Shown here: positions 51,993 through 61,248 of the stretch, piece after piece | How the letters are laid out: every line of letters starts with the position of its first letter | Numbering within the stretch: position 1 is the stretch's first letter | Assembly (NCBI GenBank): GCA_902363835.1 | Contig: CABJBM010000014.1 | Location: forward strand, 1 to 64,000 | Reading direction: 5' to 3' | Source: Lachnospiraceae bacterium | GTDB lineage: Bacteria; Bacillota; Clostridia; Lachnospirales; Lachnospiraceae | Length of the DNA stretch: 64,000 bases | Notes under the pieces: generated by a model | Database searches by the model: none | What the model was told of the DNA's origin: nothing | Seen by the model: only the letters and a program-made list of their open reading frames with translations | Made by a program: the position numbers and the translations under genes

Positions 51993-52607
51993 ATGCCAAC
52001 GGAGCGGTTTTACAATCTTCCTTTGGAAAAGAAAAAAGCGATCCGCGAAGCCGCAATGGGGGAGTTTACCAAGGTGCCATTTGAAAAAGTATCCATTAAT
52101 AAGATGATTCAAAAGGCAGGAATCTCCAGAGGCAGTTTTTATACTTATTTTCAGGATAAGTTTGATGTTCTGGCCTTTCTGTTTGAGGATTGTGCAGAAA
52201 AAATGCTGGAGAGCTGGGCGGAGTGTGCAGAAAAGTGCGGCGGCAACCTGTGGAAGACTTCAGAAGACTTTTTAAATTACAGTATTACCAATACAAAAGA
52301 GCATATGTTGTTAATGAAGAATCTTATTGACAGCGAAAAGGTCTTTGGTGAGATTTATAAAGTGCGCCAAAGCTGTGATTCCATACAGTGTGCTTTTTTA
52401 GAAGGGCTGCACAGGACCATTGACAAGAGGGATTTCAGAGATCAGAGTATGGATACCTTTGAAAATTTGATATCCATGATATTTCTGGAACTGACTTATT
52501 GTATGAACTGGAATTACCATCAGCCAGAAGATACGGAAAAAATTAAGAAAGTCTTTCAAAAAAAATTAGAAATTCTGCAATACGGAGTTTGTAGACGACA
52601 ATTATAA
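51993..52607 (+). CDS. TetR/AcrR-family regulator of the RND cluster
   Basis: This 204-residue protein has the N-terminal TetR helix-turn-helix: FEKVSINKMIQKAGISRGSF followed by YTYFQDKFDVLAFLFED. The C-terminal domain is a helical ligand pocket. GAGGTGAGG precedes the start. It is transcribed from the dyad-covered promoter and lies before the efflux genes, which it likely represses together with itself. Its last codons fall in the first unit of a tandem repeat. Confidence 0.9.
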   Translation: MPTERFYNLPLEKKKAIREAAMGEFTKVPFEKVSINKMIQKAGISRGSFYTYFQDKFDVLAFLFEDCAEKMLESWAECAEKCGGNLWKTSEDFLNYSITNTKEHMLLMKNLIDSEKVFGEIYKVRQSCDSIQCAFLEGLHRTIDKRDFRDQSMDTFENLISMIFLELTYCMNWNYHQPEDTEKIKKVFQKKLEILQYGVCRRQL

Positions 52608-52680
52608 TCATAACATGATTTAATAAAGAGTTTGTAGGCATTCATTAATAATCACAACATGATTCAATAAGGAGTTTGTA
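52584..52680 (+). repeat. Tandem 43-44 nt repeat carrying the adaptor ribosome-binding site
   Basis: GGAGTTTGTA at 52584, AGAGTTTGTA at 52627 and GGAGTTTGTA at 52671 mark 2.2 units. The 33-nt blocks 52604-52636 and 52648-52680 differ at three positions. The last unit supplies the site and first base of the adaptor start codon. Confidence 0.8.
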
Positions 52681-53822
52681 TGACAAAGAAAAAAATCTTT
52701 ATTATTGCAGGTGCAGTTGTTGTAACCGCTGCTCTGGCGGGATTGATCCTTCCAAAGGTATTGGGAGGAAATAAGGAGGAATTTGTGGCGGATGCCCCTC
52801 CTGTGGTAACTGTGGAGAATCCTCAGATCCGGTCAATAGAACTGGCCAGTGAGCTGATCGGTACCATAGAGCCTTCTAGTATTGTACATATCACACCTCT
52901 TGGGGCCGGAGAAGTCACTACTGTAAACGTTCAGACAGGCGACATGGTTTCTGCCGGCCAGTTACTTTGTGTCATTGATACAAAGCAGGTGGAGAGTTCC
53001 AGGATCATGGCGGAAACCGCCAGAATTACATACGAGGATGCAAAAAAGAATCTTGACCGGATGTCCGTTCTCTATGGGGCGGGTGATGTGGCGGAGGCCG
53101 ATTACCAGTCTCTAAAGGATCAGGTGGAGATGGCAAGGCTTCAATATGAGAATGCTAAAATTGCATACAATATCCAGATGGAAAGCAGTCAGGTGACGGC
53201 TCCCATTGGAGGAAAAGTGGAAAGCTTTAACATCAGCATTCACGACATGGTCTCCCCTCAGACTGTTCTCTGTGTTATATCAGGGGAAGGGGGAAAAGCC
53301 GTGACCTTTTATGCATCTGAGCGCATTGTAAACGGGTTAAAAGCCGGGGACAGCATAAACGTGGAAAAGAATGGAACCGGTTATGAGGCAGCCATAACAG
53401 AAGTGAGCACCATGGTGGATCAGGCAAGCGGCTTATTCAAAGTCAAAGCCTCTGTTCCGGAGGGAGATAACCTGGCTACGGGAACATCGGTAAAGCTTTC
53501 GGTAATTTCCCAGAAAGCGGAGAATGTTCTTACAGTTCCGGTGGAAAGCGTTTATTATGAAGGCGGAGATCCCTTTATCTATACATATGCGGACGGAAGC
53601 CTTAAAAGGAATGCGGTGACCGTAGGGCTGGCAGACAACGATTATGCAGAAATTCAGGCCGGGATCACAGCAGAAGACCAGGTGATCACTACATGGACCA
53701 GTGAGCTGCATGACGGATCCAAAGTTACCCTTGCCGGTGAGGCGACAGAAGAATCTCAGGCAGCAGGCAGCACAGCGGAAACAGGAGAAACAGAGGCGGA
53801 AACTTCTGGTTCCGGGCAGTAA
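52680..53822 (+). CDS. RND efflux membrane-fusion (adaptor) protein
   Basis: This 380-residue HlyD/AcrA-type adaptor has an N-terminal membrane anchor IFIIAGAVVVTAALAGLIL. It then has the lipoyl half-motif GAGEVTTVNVQTGDMVSAGQ, a helical hairpin, the second lipoyl half SQVTAPIGGKVESFNISIHD, a beta-barrel and a membrane-proximal domain. The tail is rich in Glu, Thr, Ser and Gly. AAGGAG from the repeat unit precedes the start. It should link the RND pump to a partner channel. Confidence 0.92.
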   Translation: MTKKKIFIIAGAVVVTAALAGLILPKVLGGNKEEFVADAPPVVTVENPQIRSIELASELIGTIEPSSIVHITPLGAGEVTTVNVQTGDMVSAGQLLCVIDTKQVESSRIMAETARITYEDAKKNLDRMSVLYGAGDVAEADYQSLKDQVEMARLQYENAKIAYNIQMESSQVTAPIGGKVESFNISIHDMVSPQTVLCVISGEGGKAVTFYASERIVNGLKAGDSINVEKNGTGYEAAITEVSTMVDQASGLFKVKASVPEGDNLATGTSVKLSVISQKAENVLTVPVESVYYEGGDPFIYTYADGSLKRNAVTVGLADNDYAEIQAGITAEDQVITTWTSELHDGSKVTLAGEATEESQAAGSTAETGETEAETSGSGQ

Positions 53823-53834
53823 GGGGGCGCAAGA

Positions 53835-56800
53835 ATGGGAATTGTAAAAGGCATTTTAAAGCGTCCTGTAACCTTTGTTTTAGCCATTTTATGTCTGCTG
53901 GTATTTGGCCTGTCCTCGGTTTTCAGCGCCAAGATGGAACTGACTCCGGAAATGAAGTTTCCCATGTTTTTGATTACCAGCACATTTCCCGGGGCAAACC
54001 CGGAGGATGTCAATGACCTGGTCACAAAGCCCCTGGAAGAATCCGTGGGAATTTTGTCCGGCGTCAAAAATGTCCAGTCCATTTCACAGGAGAATATTTC
54101 CATTCTTGTTCTGGAATACGAATATGGAACCAATATGGATAAAGCGTATTCTGAGTTAAAGAAAAAAATGGACAGTGTAGAGCTTCCTGATGATGTGGAA
54201 GTTCCCACGATCATGGAATTCAACATGAATGAAATGCCTTCAGTCACGCTGGCAGTTAAGGATCCATCTCAGAGCAACTTATATAACTATGTCAATGATA
54301 AGATTGTTCCGGAGTTTGAAAAAATACCTTCAGTTGCAAGGGTGGATGTCAGCGGAGGCGAGGAAAATTATGTAAGCATTCGTCTGATTCCGGAAAAGAT
54401 GGCCCAGTATCATCTGACCATGGATTCCATCAGCCAGGCCATTAAGGCAGCAGACTTTACCTATCCGGCTGGAAGTACCGGAGTGGGAAAACGGGATTTG
54501 GCGGTCAGTACTGCTGTGGAAATAAAGACCGTTGAGAACCTTAAAAAGGTTCCTTTGGCTGCCGGAAGCGGAAAGACCATATACCTGGAAGATGTCGCCG
54601 ATATTTCACAATCTTCCAAGGCTCAGAAAGCCATTGGGCGGTATAATGGAGAAGATACCATTACCTTGTCCGTTAACAAGCAGCAAAAGAACAGTGCGGT
54701 GGATGTTTCAAGAGGTGTGAAAAAGACCATTGAAAACTTAAAACAGGAATACCCCAGCGTAGATTTTATAACCATTGACGATTCCAGTGACCAGATTTTA
54801 TCGGCTTTGGGAAGCGTTAAAGATGCCATGATAGCGGCCGTTGTTATTTCCATGATCATTATCTTCCTGTTTTTCGGTGATTTAAAAGCCTCTCTTATTG
54901 TGGGAAGTTCCATTCCGGCGTCAATGCTCATTTCCCTGATTTTAATGTCAGCCATGGGCTTTTCCATGAACCTGGTTACCATGAGCAGTATTGTTCTGGC
55001 CGTGGGTAATATGGTGGATGACTCCATCGTTGTGCTGGACAATTGCTTCCGCGCCCAAAAGGGGAAGGGCTTCCGGGAATATATGGATGCGGCGGTAAGG
55101 GGAACTGGAGAGGTGTTTGCGGCCATTTTAGGCGGCGCCGTGACAAACAGCGTGGTATTTATTCCTCTTGCAATGCTTCAGGGACTGTCTGGCCAGCTGT
55201 TCATGCCTCTGGGATTTACCCTTATATTCGCTTCCCTGGCCTCAGCAATTTCAGGACTGACCATTGTGCCTATGTGTTATACCAGGCTTCGTCCTGTTGA
55301 AAAAAAGAATTCCCCCATAGGAGGGATTATGAGGATCCTCCAGGAAGGCTATAGCCGGCTTGTTTCCAAATTGCTGAACAGAAAGGCTCTGGTCATGATT
55401 GTATCCGTGCTTTTACTGGTGGTTTCCTTTATTCTGGCGGGAAGGCTGGGATTTGAACTCATGCCCGGAGTGGATGAGGGAACTGTCTCTGTTTCCGTTG
55501 AGGTAAAGCCCGGACTTAAAATTGAAGAGGCAGATAAGATTCTGAAAAAGGTAGAAGCAATTGTGGCCAGTGAAGAAGACTTAAAGTCCTATATGATAAG
55601 CTACGGAGGGGGAGGCTTAAGCTTAAACAGCAGCAACGTAGGCACTTTGACAGGGTATTTAAAGTCTGACAGAAAGCTTTCTACCCAGAAAGTTGTTAAT
55701 AAGTGGAAAAAGGAAATGAACCAGCTTCCAGACTGCAACATTACCGTAAAATCCACTTCCATGATGGATATGAACGGAACGGGCAGCCATGATTTTGAAG
55801 TGATCTTACAAAGCGCTCAGTTGGATAAGCTGAAAGAAACCTCAGACCAGATGGTAACGGAGCTTTCCGGCCATTCCGGATTGATCAAAGTCCATTCAGA
55901 TCTGGAAAATGCGGCGCCTGTCATTAAGGTTTATGTAGATCCCATAAAAGCGGCGGCAGAAGGTGTGGCTCCGGCCAGTGTAGGCGGAATATTGAGCAAT
56001 ATGCTCAGCGGCAAGGAAGCTACCACTCTTGACGTGGCAGGAGAAGAACTTTCCGTAAGGGTGGAATATCCAAAGGATTCCTATGATACCCTTAACAAGG
56101 TTCAGGGGATTCTCATTCCCAATGCTTCCGGGGGAACAGTCGCTTTGACGGATATTGCTGATATTGGTTATGAAGACAGTCCTTCCGCCATTAACAGAAA
56201 AAATAAACAGTATATGGCTACCATAACAGGTTCCTTTACTGAGGCGGTCAAGTCAGAAAAGGATAAAGAAGCGTTAAAAAAGAAGATTGATCAGGAAATT
56301 GTAAATCCATACCTGGATTCCACAGTTACAAGGGCAAAAAACAGCGAAGATGAGTCCATGGTAGAAGAGTTCACCAATCTGACCATGGCGATTGGTACGG
56401 CTATTTTCCTTCTTTTTGTGGTTATGGCAGCTCAATTTGAATCGCCTAAATTATCTTTGATGGTTATGACAGCCATTCCCTTTAGCTTAATCGGTGCGTT
56501 TGGACTCATGGTAGCGGTGGGAATCAAAATAAACATGCCCTCCCTGTTAGGCTTTTTGATGCTGGTAGGTACGGTAGTAAAATCCGGTATTCTCTATGTG
56601 GAGACCGTAGGCCAGTACCGTCTGACCATGGAAAAACGGGAGGCTGTCATAATGGCAGGTGTTAACAGATTCCGTTCTATTTCCATGACAACCCTGATTG
56701 CCATTGTTTCTATCATACCTCTGGCATTGGGAATCGGTAATGACGGAGAAATCATGCAGGGCCTGTCATTGGTTAACGTAGGAGGTCTTACCGCTTCTAC

Positions 56801-56882
56801 GGTTCTGACCCTTCTGCTTCTTCCGGTATATTATTCCATTATGACCGGAAAGGCAGATAAGGACATAATGCCGGAAGATTAA
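53835..56882 (+). CDS. RND-family efflux pump
   Basis: This 1015-residue protein has the RND layout: a first membrane helix, a large extracytoplasmic loop, about six helices, a second large loop, then five or six more helices. FPGANPEDVNDLVTKPLEES and KNVQSISQENISILVLEYEY belong to the porter domain. SSIVLAVGNMVDDSIVVLDN carries the proton-relay Asp pair of helix 4. It moves hydrophobic or amphipathic compounds using proton force. GGGGG-type sequence precedes the start 12 bases after the adaptor stop. Confidence 0.93.
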   Translation: MGIVKGILKRPVTFVLAILCLLVFGLSSVFSAKMELTPEMKFPMFLITSTFPGANPEDVNDLVTKPLEESVGILSGVKNVQSISQENISILVLEYEYGTNMDKAYSELKKKMDSVELPDDVEVPTIMEFNMNEMPSVTLAVKDPSQSNLYNYVNDKIVPEFEKIPSVARVDVSGGEENYVSIRLIPEKMAQYHLTMDSISQAIKAADFTYPAGSTGVGKRDLAVSTAVEIKTVENLKKVPLAAGSGKTIYLEDVADISQSSKAQKAIGRYNGEDTITLSVNKQQKNSAVDVSRGVKKTIENLKQEYPSVDFITIDDSSDQILSALGSVKDAMIAAVVISMIIIFLFFGDLKASLIVGSSIPASMLISLILMSAMGFSMNLVTMSSIVLAVGNMVDDSIVVLDNCFRAQKGKGFREYMDAAVRGTGEVFAAILGGAVTNSVVFIPLAMLQGLSGQLFMPLGFTLIFASLASAISGLTIVPMCYTRLRPVEKKNSPIGGIMRILQEGYSRLVSKLLNRKALVMIVSVLLLVVSFILAGRLGFELMPGVDEGTVSVSVEVKPGLKIEEADKILKKVEAIVASEEDLKSYMISYGGGGLSLNSSNVGTLTGYLKSDRKLSTQKVVNKWKKEMNQLPDCNITVKSTSMMDMNGTGSHDFEVILQSAQLDKLKETSDQMVTELSGHSGLIKVHSDLENAAPVIKVYVDPIKAAAEGVAPASVGGILSNMLSGKEATTLDVAGEELSVRVEYPKDSYDTLNKVQGILIPNASGGTVALTDIADIGYEDSPSAINRKNKQYMATITGSFTEAVKSEKDKEALKKKIDQEIVNPYLDSTVTRAKNSEDESMVEEFTNLTMAIGTAIFLLFVVMAAQFESPKLSLMVMTAIPFSLIGAFGLMVAVGIKINMPSLLGFLMLVGTVVKSGILYVETVGQYRLTMEKREAVIMAGVNRFRSISMTTLIAIVSIIPLALGIGNDGEIMQGLSLVNVGGLTASTVLTLLLLPVYYSIMTGKADKDIMPED

Positions 56883-56977
56883 GGATCTTAGAGCTCATTT
56901 GATCTTCAGTGGAAAAAAGTGGTTTTTAAATAGTAAAAGAAATGTGGTAGAATAATTCCAAATAAGGAGGATTCAGG

Positions 56978-58129
56978 ATGAGAAAATGGAAACATATTTG
57001 TGCATGCTGCCTTACAGCAGTGCTGGCTGTTTCCGGACCGGCGGCCACAGCCTGGGCCGGCAGCCCGGAGTTTGCAAGAACACCTGAAGAGTGGGCAAGG
57101 CTCAGGGACAATGTGATGGAGTACGACGAACTGGCCGGTCTGATCCGCGAATATAATGTGACGGTTCAGAAGAACCAGCTGGATATTAATGACAAGAAAA
57201 AGGATGACAGGATCACCAGGGACCAGAATGCCCAGTATTACCGGGATGCGGCAAATGATTACAGAAGCAATATTACAGGAGATGACCCGTATAGCGATGC
57301 GAGTAATGCGGCAGGAGCCAACCGGGCGGAAGCTGCGGCGGATTCCAATGTAGAGGATCTGCAGGTATATCAGCTTACCTACGACCAGGAAGAAGCCAAT
57401 CTGGTGGCATCAGCCCAAGTCTCCATGGTTACCTATTTTCAGCAGAAGTATGAACTGGAGAGTGCAAAAAGCAGCCTGGAGCTTTTGGAGGCTGTATACC
57501 AGTCTACGCTTGTAAGGCAGGGCGCAGGCATGGCGACCCAGGCGGATGTGCTGGGAGCCCTGGAGAGTGTCCAGAGTACCCAGGCTTCAATCGATAAGCT
57601 GACCTCATCGATTGAGGAGACCAGGCAGAAGCTTTGCGTTATGCTGGGCTGGAAATACAATGATATGCCGGAGATCCAGGAAATTCCGGCTGTGAACATG
57701 GAGCGCATTGCAGCCATGAACCCGGATACGGATAAGGAGGCTGCCTTAAGCAGCAATTATACTTTAAAGATTAATAAAAGAAAGCTGGAAAATGCTGTAG
57801 GAGATGTGACGAAGCAGACCTTGAACCGGACGATTGCCAGCAATGAACAGAATATCGGCTCCGATGTGACAAAATGCTACCGGGCAGTCCTTCAGGCAAA
57901 GGCAGCTTATGACCAGGCAGGAGCAGAGCTTGCACTGGAAAGTAAAAATATGGATACAGCCCAGAGGAAATTCGATTTGGGATCTTTAAGCAGGCTGGAT
58001 TATATAAAGCAGAAAAATGCCTATGATACAAAGAGCATCGCCATAAAGACAGCAGAGCTTACTTTGTTCCAGGCGCTTCAGAATTATGATAATGCGGTAA
58101 ACGGACTGGCTTCGGCAGGAGGTTTATAA
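56978..58129 (+). CDS. TolC-like coiled-coil protein 1
   Basis: This 383-residue protein has a signal peptide ending TAWA-G and long amphipathic helices. It has a TolC-type pattern: RQGAGMATQADVLGALESVQ in the first half and RKFDLGSLSRLDYIKQKNAY in the second. The region where TolC has its outer-membrane strands is short, polar and rich in Asp, Asn and Ala (NITGDDPYSDASNAAGANRA). GGAGGATTCAGG precedes the start. The next gene starts three bases later and is a paralogue. Confidence 0.85.
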   Translation: MRKWKHICACCLTAVLAVSGPAATAWAGSPEFARTPEEWARLRDNVMEYDELAGLIREYNVTVQKNQLDINDKKKDDRITRDQNAQYYRDAANDYRSNITGDDPYSDASNAAGANRAEAAADSNVEDLQVYQLTYDQEEANLVASAQVSMVTYFQQKYELESAKSSLELLEAVYQSTLVRQGAGMATQADVLGALESVQSTQASIDKLTSSIEETRQKLCVMLGWKYNDMPEIQEIPAVNMERIAAMNPDTDKEAALSSNYTLKINKRKLENAVGDVTKQTLNRTIASNEQNIGSDVTKCYRAVLQAKAAYDQAGAELALESKNMDTAQRKFDLGSLSRLDYIKQKNAYDTKSIAIKTAELTLFQALQNYDNAVNGLASAGGL

Positions 58130-58132
58130 GAT

Positions 58133-59329
58133 ATGAGAAAGAAAGGTTATTTATCTGCCTGCATGGCAGTGACTCTTGCTCTATCCGCCGCTTTGCCGGT
58201 TTACGGGGCAGCAGGACCCGGGCAGACGGGAACTGCCATCCCTGACGGAGTAACGGAGGAGCAGTGGAACAAGCTCCATGATCAGACCATTGAATTCGAT
58301 GAACTTTCCGATTTGATCAGGTATTTTAATCCTGACATCCAGAACATTGCCGATGCGGCGGGAAATGAGCTGAGCAATCAGCAGTACGTCTATGACGAGA
58401 TGAAAATATATATCCGGGATCTCAATGACAATGCCCAATCCCTCAAAGATTCAGGAGCCGCAGACAGCGAAGTGGGAAACCAGGTATACACGGCTCTGAA
58501 AGATGCGGTGAAGGGCTTAAATAAAGGCGCGGATACCCTGAACAAAGTAATTAAAAGGATTGACTCAGGGGTCAAGAAGAACGTTGACCGTTATTCCAAG
58601 ACCTTCTCTTCTGCCGTGGGCCAGATCATGATAGGTTATAACAGTGCATTGGCTAACCGGGCGATGGTCCAGAAGGTATTGGATATTAGCGTGGCAGGCT
58701 ATGAGGCCCAGTCCATAAGCTTTCAGCAGGGTATGGCCACGGAAGCAGATGTACTGGCAGCCAATAAAGGGGTGCTGGCAGCCCAGGCGTCATTGGAACA
58801 GCTTGATAATACCATTGACGGCCTGAAACGTTCCTTATGCCTCATGACCGGTTATTCAGCGGATGCAGAGGTTCAAATCGGAGGGGTTCCTCAATTGGAT
58901 CTTTCCCTTATTTCTTCTCTGAACTTAGAGGCAGACACGGCTAAGGCGGTGGGAAATAATTACGACCTGATTGAAAAGCGCCGCGGGGCTTCCGGTCAGA
59001 CCACCACCGGTATAAAAACCAAGGAAGCCAGTCTTTCAGAGGGAGAGCAGAATATTACGGTTGCCATGCAGTCCTATTACCAGGGAATCCTTCAGGCGAA
59101 GTCGGCTTATGACGCCGCCTGTACCTCTTATGAGAAAGCGGTCCTGGAAAAGAATAAGGCAGACCGTTCCTATCAGCTTGGCATGGTGAGCAAGCTGGGG
59201 TATCTCCAGGCCCAGATGGCATTTCTACAGGCGGAAGGTACAAAGGAGAGCGCTTATAACACCTTGTATCAGGCCTATGATACCTATCAATGGGCGGTGA
59301 ACGGAATTATTGCGGATTCTGGACAGTAG
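58133..59329 (+). CDS. TolC-like coiled-coil protein 2
   Basis: This 398-residue protein has a signal peptide ending VYGA-A and the same order as the previous gene: FDELSDLIRYFNPDIQNIAD matches YDELAGLIREYNVTVQKNQL, FQQGMATEADVLAANKGVLA matches the first ADVL motif, and YQLGMVSKLGYLQAQMAFLQ the second. Both lack an obvious outer-membrane barrel segment. The last 23 bases overlap the spoIIR end on the other strand. Confidence 0.85.
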   Translation: MRKKGYLSACMAVTLALSAALPVYGAAGPGQTGTAIPDGVTEEQWNKLHDQTIEFDELSDLIRYFNPDIQNIADAAGNELSNQQYVYDEMKIYIRDLNDNAQSLKDSGAADSEVGNQVYTALKDAVKGLNKGADTLNKVIKRIDSGVKKNVDRYSKTFSSAVGQIMIGYNSALANRAMVQKVLDISVAGYEAQSISFQQGMATEADVLAANKGVLAAQASLEQLDNTIDGLKRSLCLMTGYSADAEVQIGGVPQLDLSLISSLNLEADTAKAVGNNYDLIEKRRGASGQTTTGIKTKEASLSEGEQNITVAMQSYYQGILQAKSAYDAACTSYEKAVLEKNKADRSYQLGMVSKLGYLQAQMAFLQAEGTKESAYNTLYQAYDTYQWAVNGIIADSGQ

Positions 59330-59957
59330 GTTCCGGCTTTTTTAAAAGTAAGTCCGCCAGCTTTAAACGGATATGGATCTTCGGGCTTTCCCGGCTGATA
59401 CTCTTATAATCAGATTCATCTATGGAGCTTTTTAAGATTGCTTTGGAAGTATCCGGTACAACCGCATAAGAAGAATCTGTGAAACAAAGGGGAGGATAAA
59501 GGACGCACCACCAGTTGCGTCCTTTTCCTTCCCCTATTTTTACCCGGACAGCTTCATAATTGCCGCAGGGGAATACCATGTCTCCATAGGTTTTGGTAGG
59601 AAAGTAACAATTGGTCAGTTCCATATGTGCGGGATAATTATATCCCAGTTTTTCCATGTAGTGTTCTGCTTTTTTCTCCAGGTTGTTTCTGTGGGAAAGG
59701 ACATAGCTTTTTGTTTCCTCAAGGGATGCATTTTCTCCAAGGTCCTCATATATTGAATTGAGCAGCATGGTGCGCACTTTTAATTTTAAGTTCTGGTCTT
59801 CTGAGCTGTCGCTGTTTGCCAATACGTGAAAGCGTAGGATTTCCGGAGCGATCCGTGCGGCCAGGGCTTCATCTTTTTGCCTTCCGTCTGATAGGGTGAG
59901 CAAAAATGCAATCAGGAAACAGGTAATACATAAAAATAGATCACGTCTATGTTTCAT
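59307..59957 (-). CDS. spoIIR: Stage II sporulation protein R
   Basis: This 216-residue protein begins with a membrane or signal segment (LFLCITCFLIAFLLTLSDG) and continues RIAPEILRFHVLANSDSSED, LKLKVRTMLLNSIYEDL and YPAHMELTNCYFPTKTYGDM, the SpoIIR hallmark. It is made in the forespore and signals SpoIIGA to process pro-sigma-E. The start at 59957 follows GGAGG at 7 bases. It shows that the organism sporulates. Confidence 0.92.
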   Translation of the reverse strand: MKHRRDLFLCITCFLIAFLLTLSDGRQKDEALAARIAPEILRFHVLANSDSSEDQNLKLKVRTMLLNSIYEDLGENASLEETKSYVLSHRNNLEKKAEHYMEKLGYNYPAHMELTNCYFPTKTYGDMVFPCGNYEAVRVKIGEGKGRNWWCVLYPPLCFTDSSYAVVPDTSKAILKSSIDESDYKSISRESPKIHIRLKLADLLLKKPEPTVQNPQ

Positions 59958-59986
59958 TGGGGTTCCTCCTTTTTTCTGGAATCTAT

Positions 59987-60014
59987 TTGTAATTGTTACC
60001 ACATGTGCTATAAT
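59987..60014 (+). promoter_or_regulatory. Promoter of ddl-murI
   Basis: TTGTAA at 59987-59992 and TATAAT at 60009-60014 are 16 bases apart, upstream of ddl. Confidence 0.65.
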
Positions 60015-60054
60015 ATAAACACTGTAAATCTAAGAAATTAGTAAGGAGATCAAA

Positions 60055-61119
60055 ATGGGTAAAAAAACTGCGGTTGTATTATTCGGCGGCCAGTCATCGG
60101 AGCATATTGTATCCTGTATGTCGGTGGTCAATGTCATTAACCATATTAATAGAGAGAAATACGATATAGTTCTGATCGGGATTACAGAAGAGGGCCGCTG
60201 GATCAAGGCGGAGACCCTGGAAGATATTAAAAATGGTACATGGAAAAACGGCCTGGTTTCTGCTGTTATTTCTCCTGATGCAACCATGGGCGGCGTCATC
60301 TTAATGGTTGGGGAAAAGACGGAAATTATTAAGGTTGATGTGGTGTTCCCTGTACTTCACGGCTTATTCGGAGAGGATGGGACCGTTCAGGGGCTTTTTG
60401 AGCTGGCGGGAATTCCCTATGTGGGCTGCGGGGTGCTGGCTTCCGCCATTTCCATGGATAAATTATATACAAAGATCGTTGCAGATGACTTAGGAGTCAA
60501 TCAGGCGGCATATGTGCCGGTAATGCGCCACGATTTAAATGATATGGAGGCTGTCGTAAAAAGGGTGGAAGAGAAATTTTCTTACCCTGTATTTGTGAAG
60601 CCCTCCAATGCCGGTTCTTCCAAGGGCGTGAGCCGGGCGGGGGATGGCCAGGAGCTTATGGAGGCATTGGTGGAAGCTGCAAACCATGACCGCAAGATTC
60701 TGGTAGAAGAGATGATCGTGGGCCGGGAGATCGAATGCGCTGTGTTTGGCGGCGGAAACGTGCCTGTGGAGGCTTCGGGAGTAGGGGAGATCCTTGCTGC
60801 AGCGGAATTTTATGATTTTGATGCCAAGTATTACAATTCTGATTCCAGAACAGTTGTAGACCCGGTATTGCCGGAAGGGGCCACAGAACGGGTGAGAGAA
60901 GCTGCTAAGGCTATTTTTCAGGCAGTGGATGGTTATGGCCTGGCAAGAGTGGACTTTTTTGTAAAAGAGGACGGAAGCGTGGTATTCAATGAAATCAATA
61001 CCATGCCCGGATTTACGGCGATCAGCATGTATCCCATGCTTTGGGAAGCTGCCGGAGTAAATAAGGATGAACTGGTTGACCGCCTGATGGAGCATGCGAT
61101 GAACCGTTACCGGATATAA
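60055..61119 (+). CDS. ddl: D-alanine--D-alanine ligase
   Basis: This 354-residue ATP-grasp enzyme has VLFGGQSSEHIVSCMSVVNV, PVLHGLFGEDGTVQGLFELA, KPSNAGSSKGVSRA (ATP-binding loop) and FNEINTMPGFTAISMYP (metal-binding end). It joins two D-alanines for peptidoglycan. AAGGAG precedes the start. The murI gene follows after a pair of family B elements, so the two wall enzymes are co-transcribed. Confidence 0.94.
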   Translation: MGKKTAVVLFGGQSSEHIVSCMSVVNVINHINREKYDIVLIGITEEGRWIKAETLEDIKNGTWKNGLVSAVISPDATMGGVILMVGEKTEIIKVDVVFPVLHGLFGEDGTVQGLFELAGIPYVGCGVLASAISMDKLYTKIVADDLGVNQAAYVPVMRHDLNDMEAVVKRVEEKFSYPVFVKPSNAGSSKGVSRAGDGQELMEALVEAANHDRKILVEEMIVGREIECAVFGGGNVPVEASGVGEILAAAEFYDFDAKYYNSDSRTVVDPVLPEGATERVREAAKAIFQAVDGYGLARVDFFVKEDGSVVFNEINTMPGFTAISMYPMLWEAAGVNKDELVDRLMEHAMNRYRI

Positions 61120-61144
61120 GATATACAGGATGTTAAAAAGGAGT

Positions 61145-61192
61145 GCCCTGCAGGCGTACCGTAATGACCGATGAGCAGGGCAGAAAAGAGGA
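61145..61192 (+). repeat. Family B leader element, copy 5
   Basis: GCCCTGC at 61145 and GCAGGGC at 61175 form a perfect 7-bp stem around GGCGTACC; then AGAAAAGAGGAA follows. It is the first of two tandem copies before murI. Confidence 0.6.
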
Positions 61193-61193
61193 A

Positions 61194-61243
61194 CGCCTTA
61201 CGGGGCTACCTTTATGCCTAAAAAGCAGGGCGGAAAAGAGGAA
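61194..61243 (+). repeat. Family B leader element, copy 6
   Basis: CGCCTTACGGGGCTACC, TTTATGCC, an A-rich loop, GCAGGGCGG and AAAAGAGGAA directly before the murI start. It also encodes the frame MPKKQGGKEEM followed by stop, whose ATG at 61214 precedes murI. Confidence 0.6.
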
Positions 61244-61248
61244 ATGTG

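Noticed and set aside
60535..61095. 186-codon minus-strand frame inside ddl
   Set aside because: Shadow of a clear ATP-grasp gene with all motifs on the plus strand.
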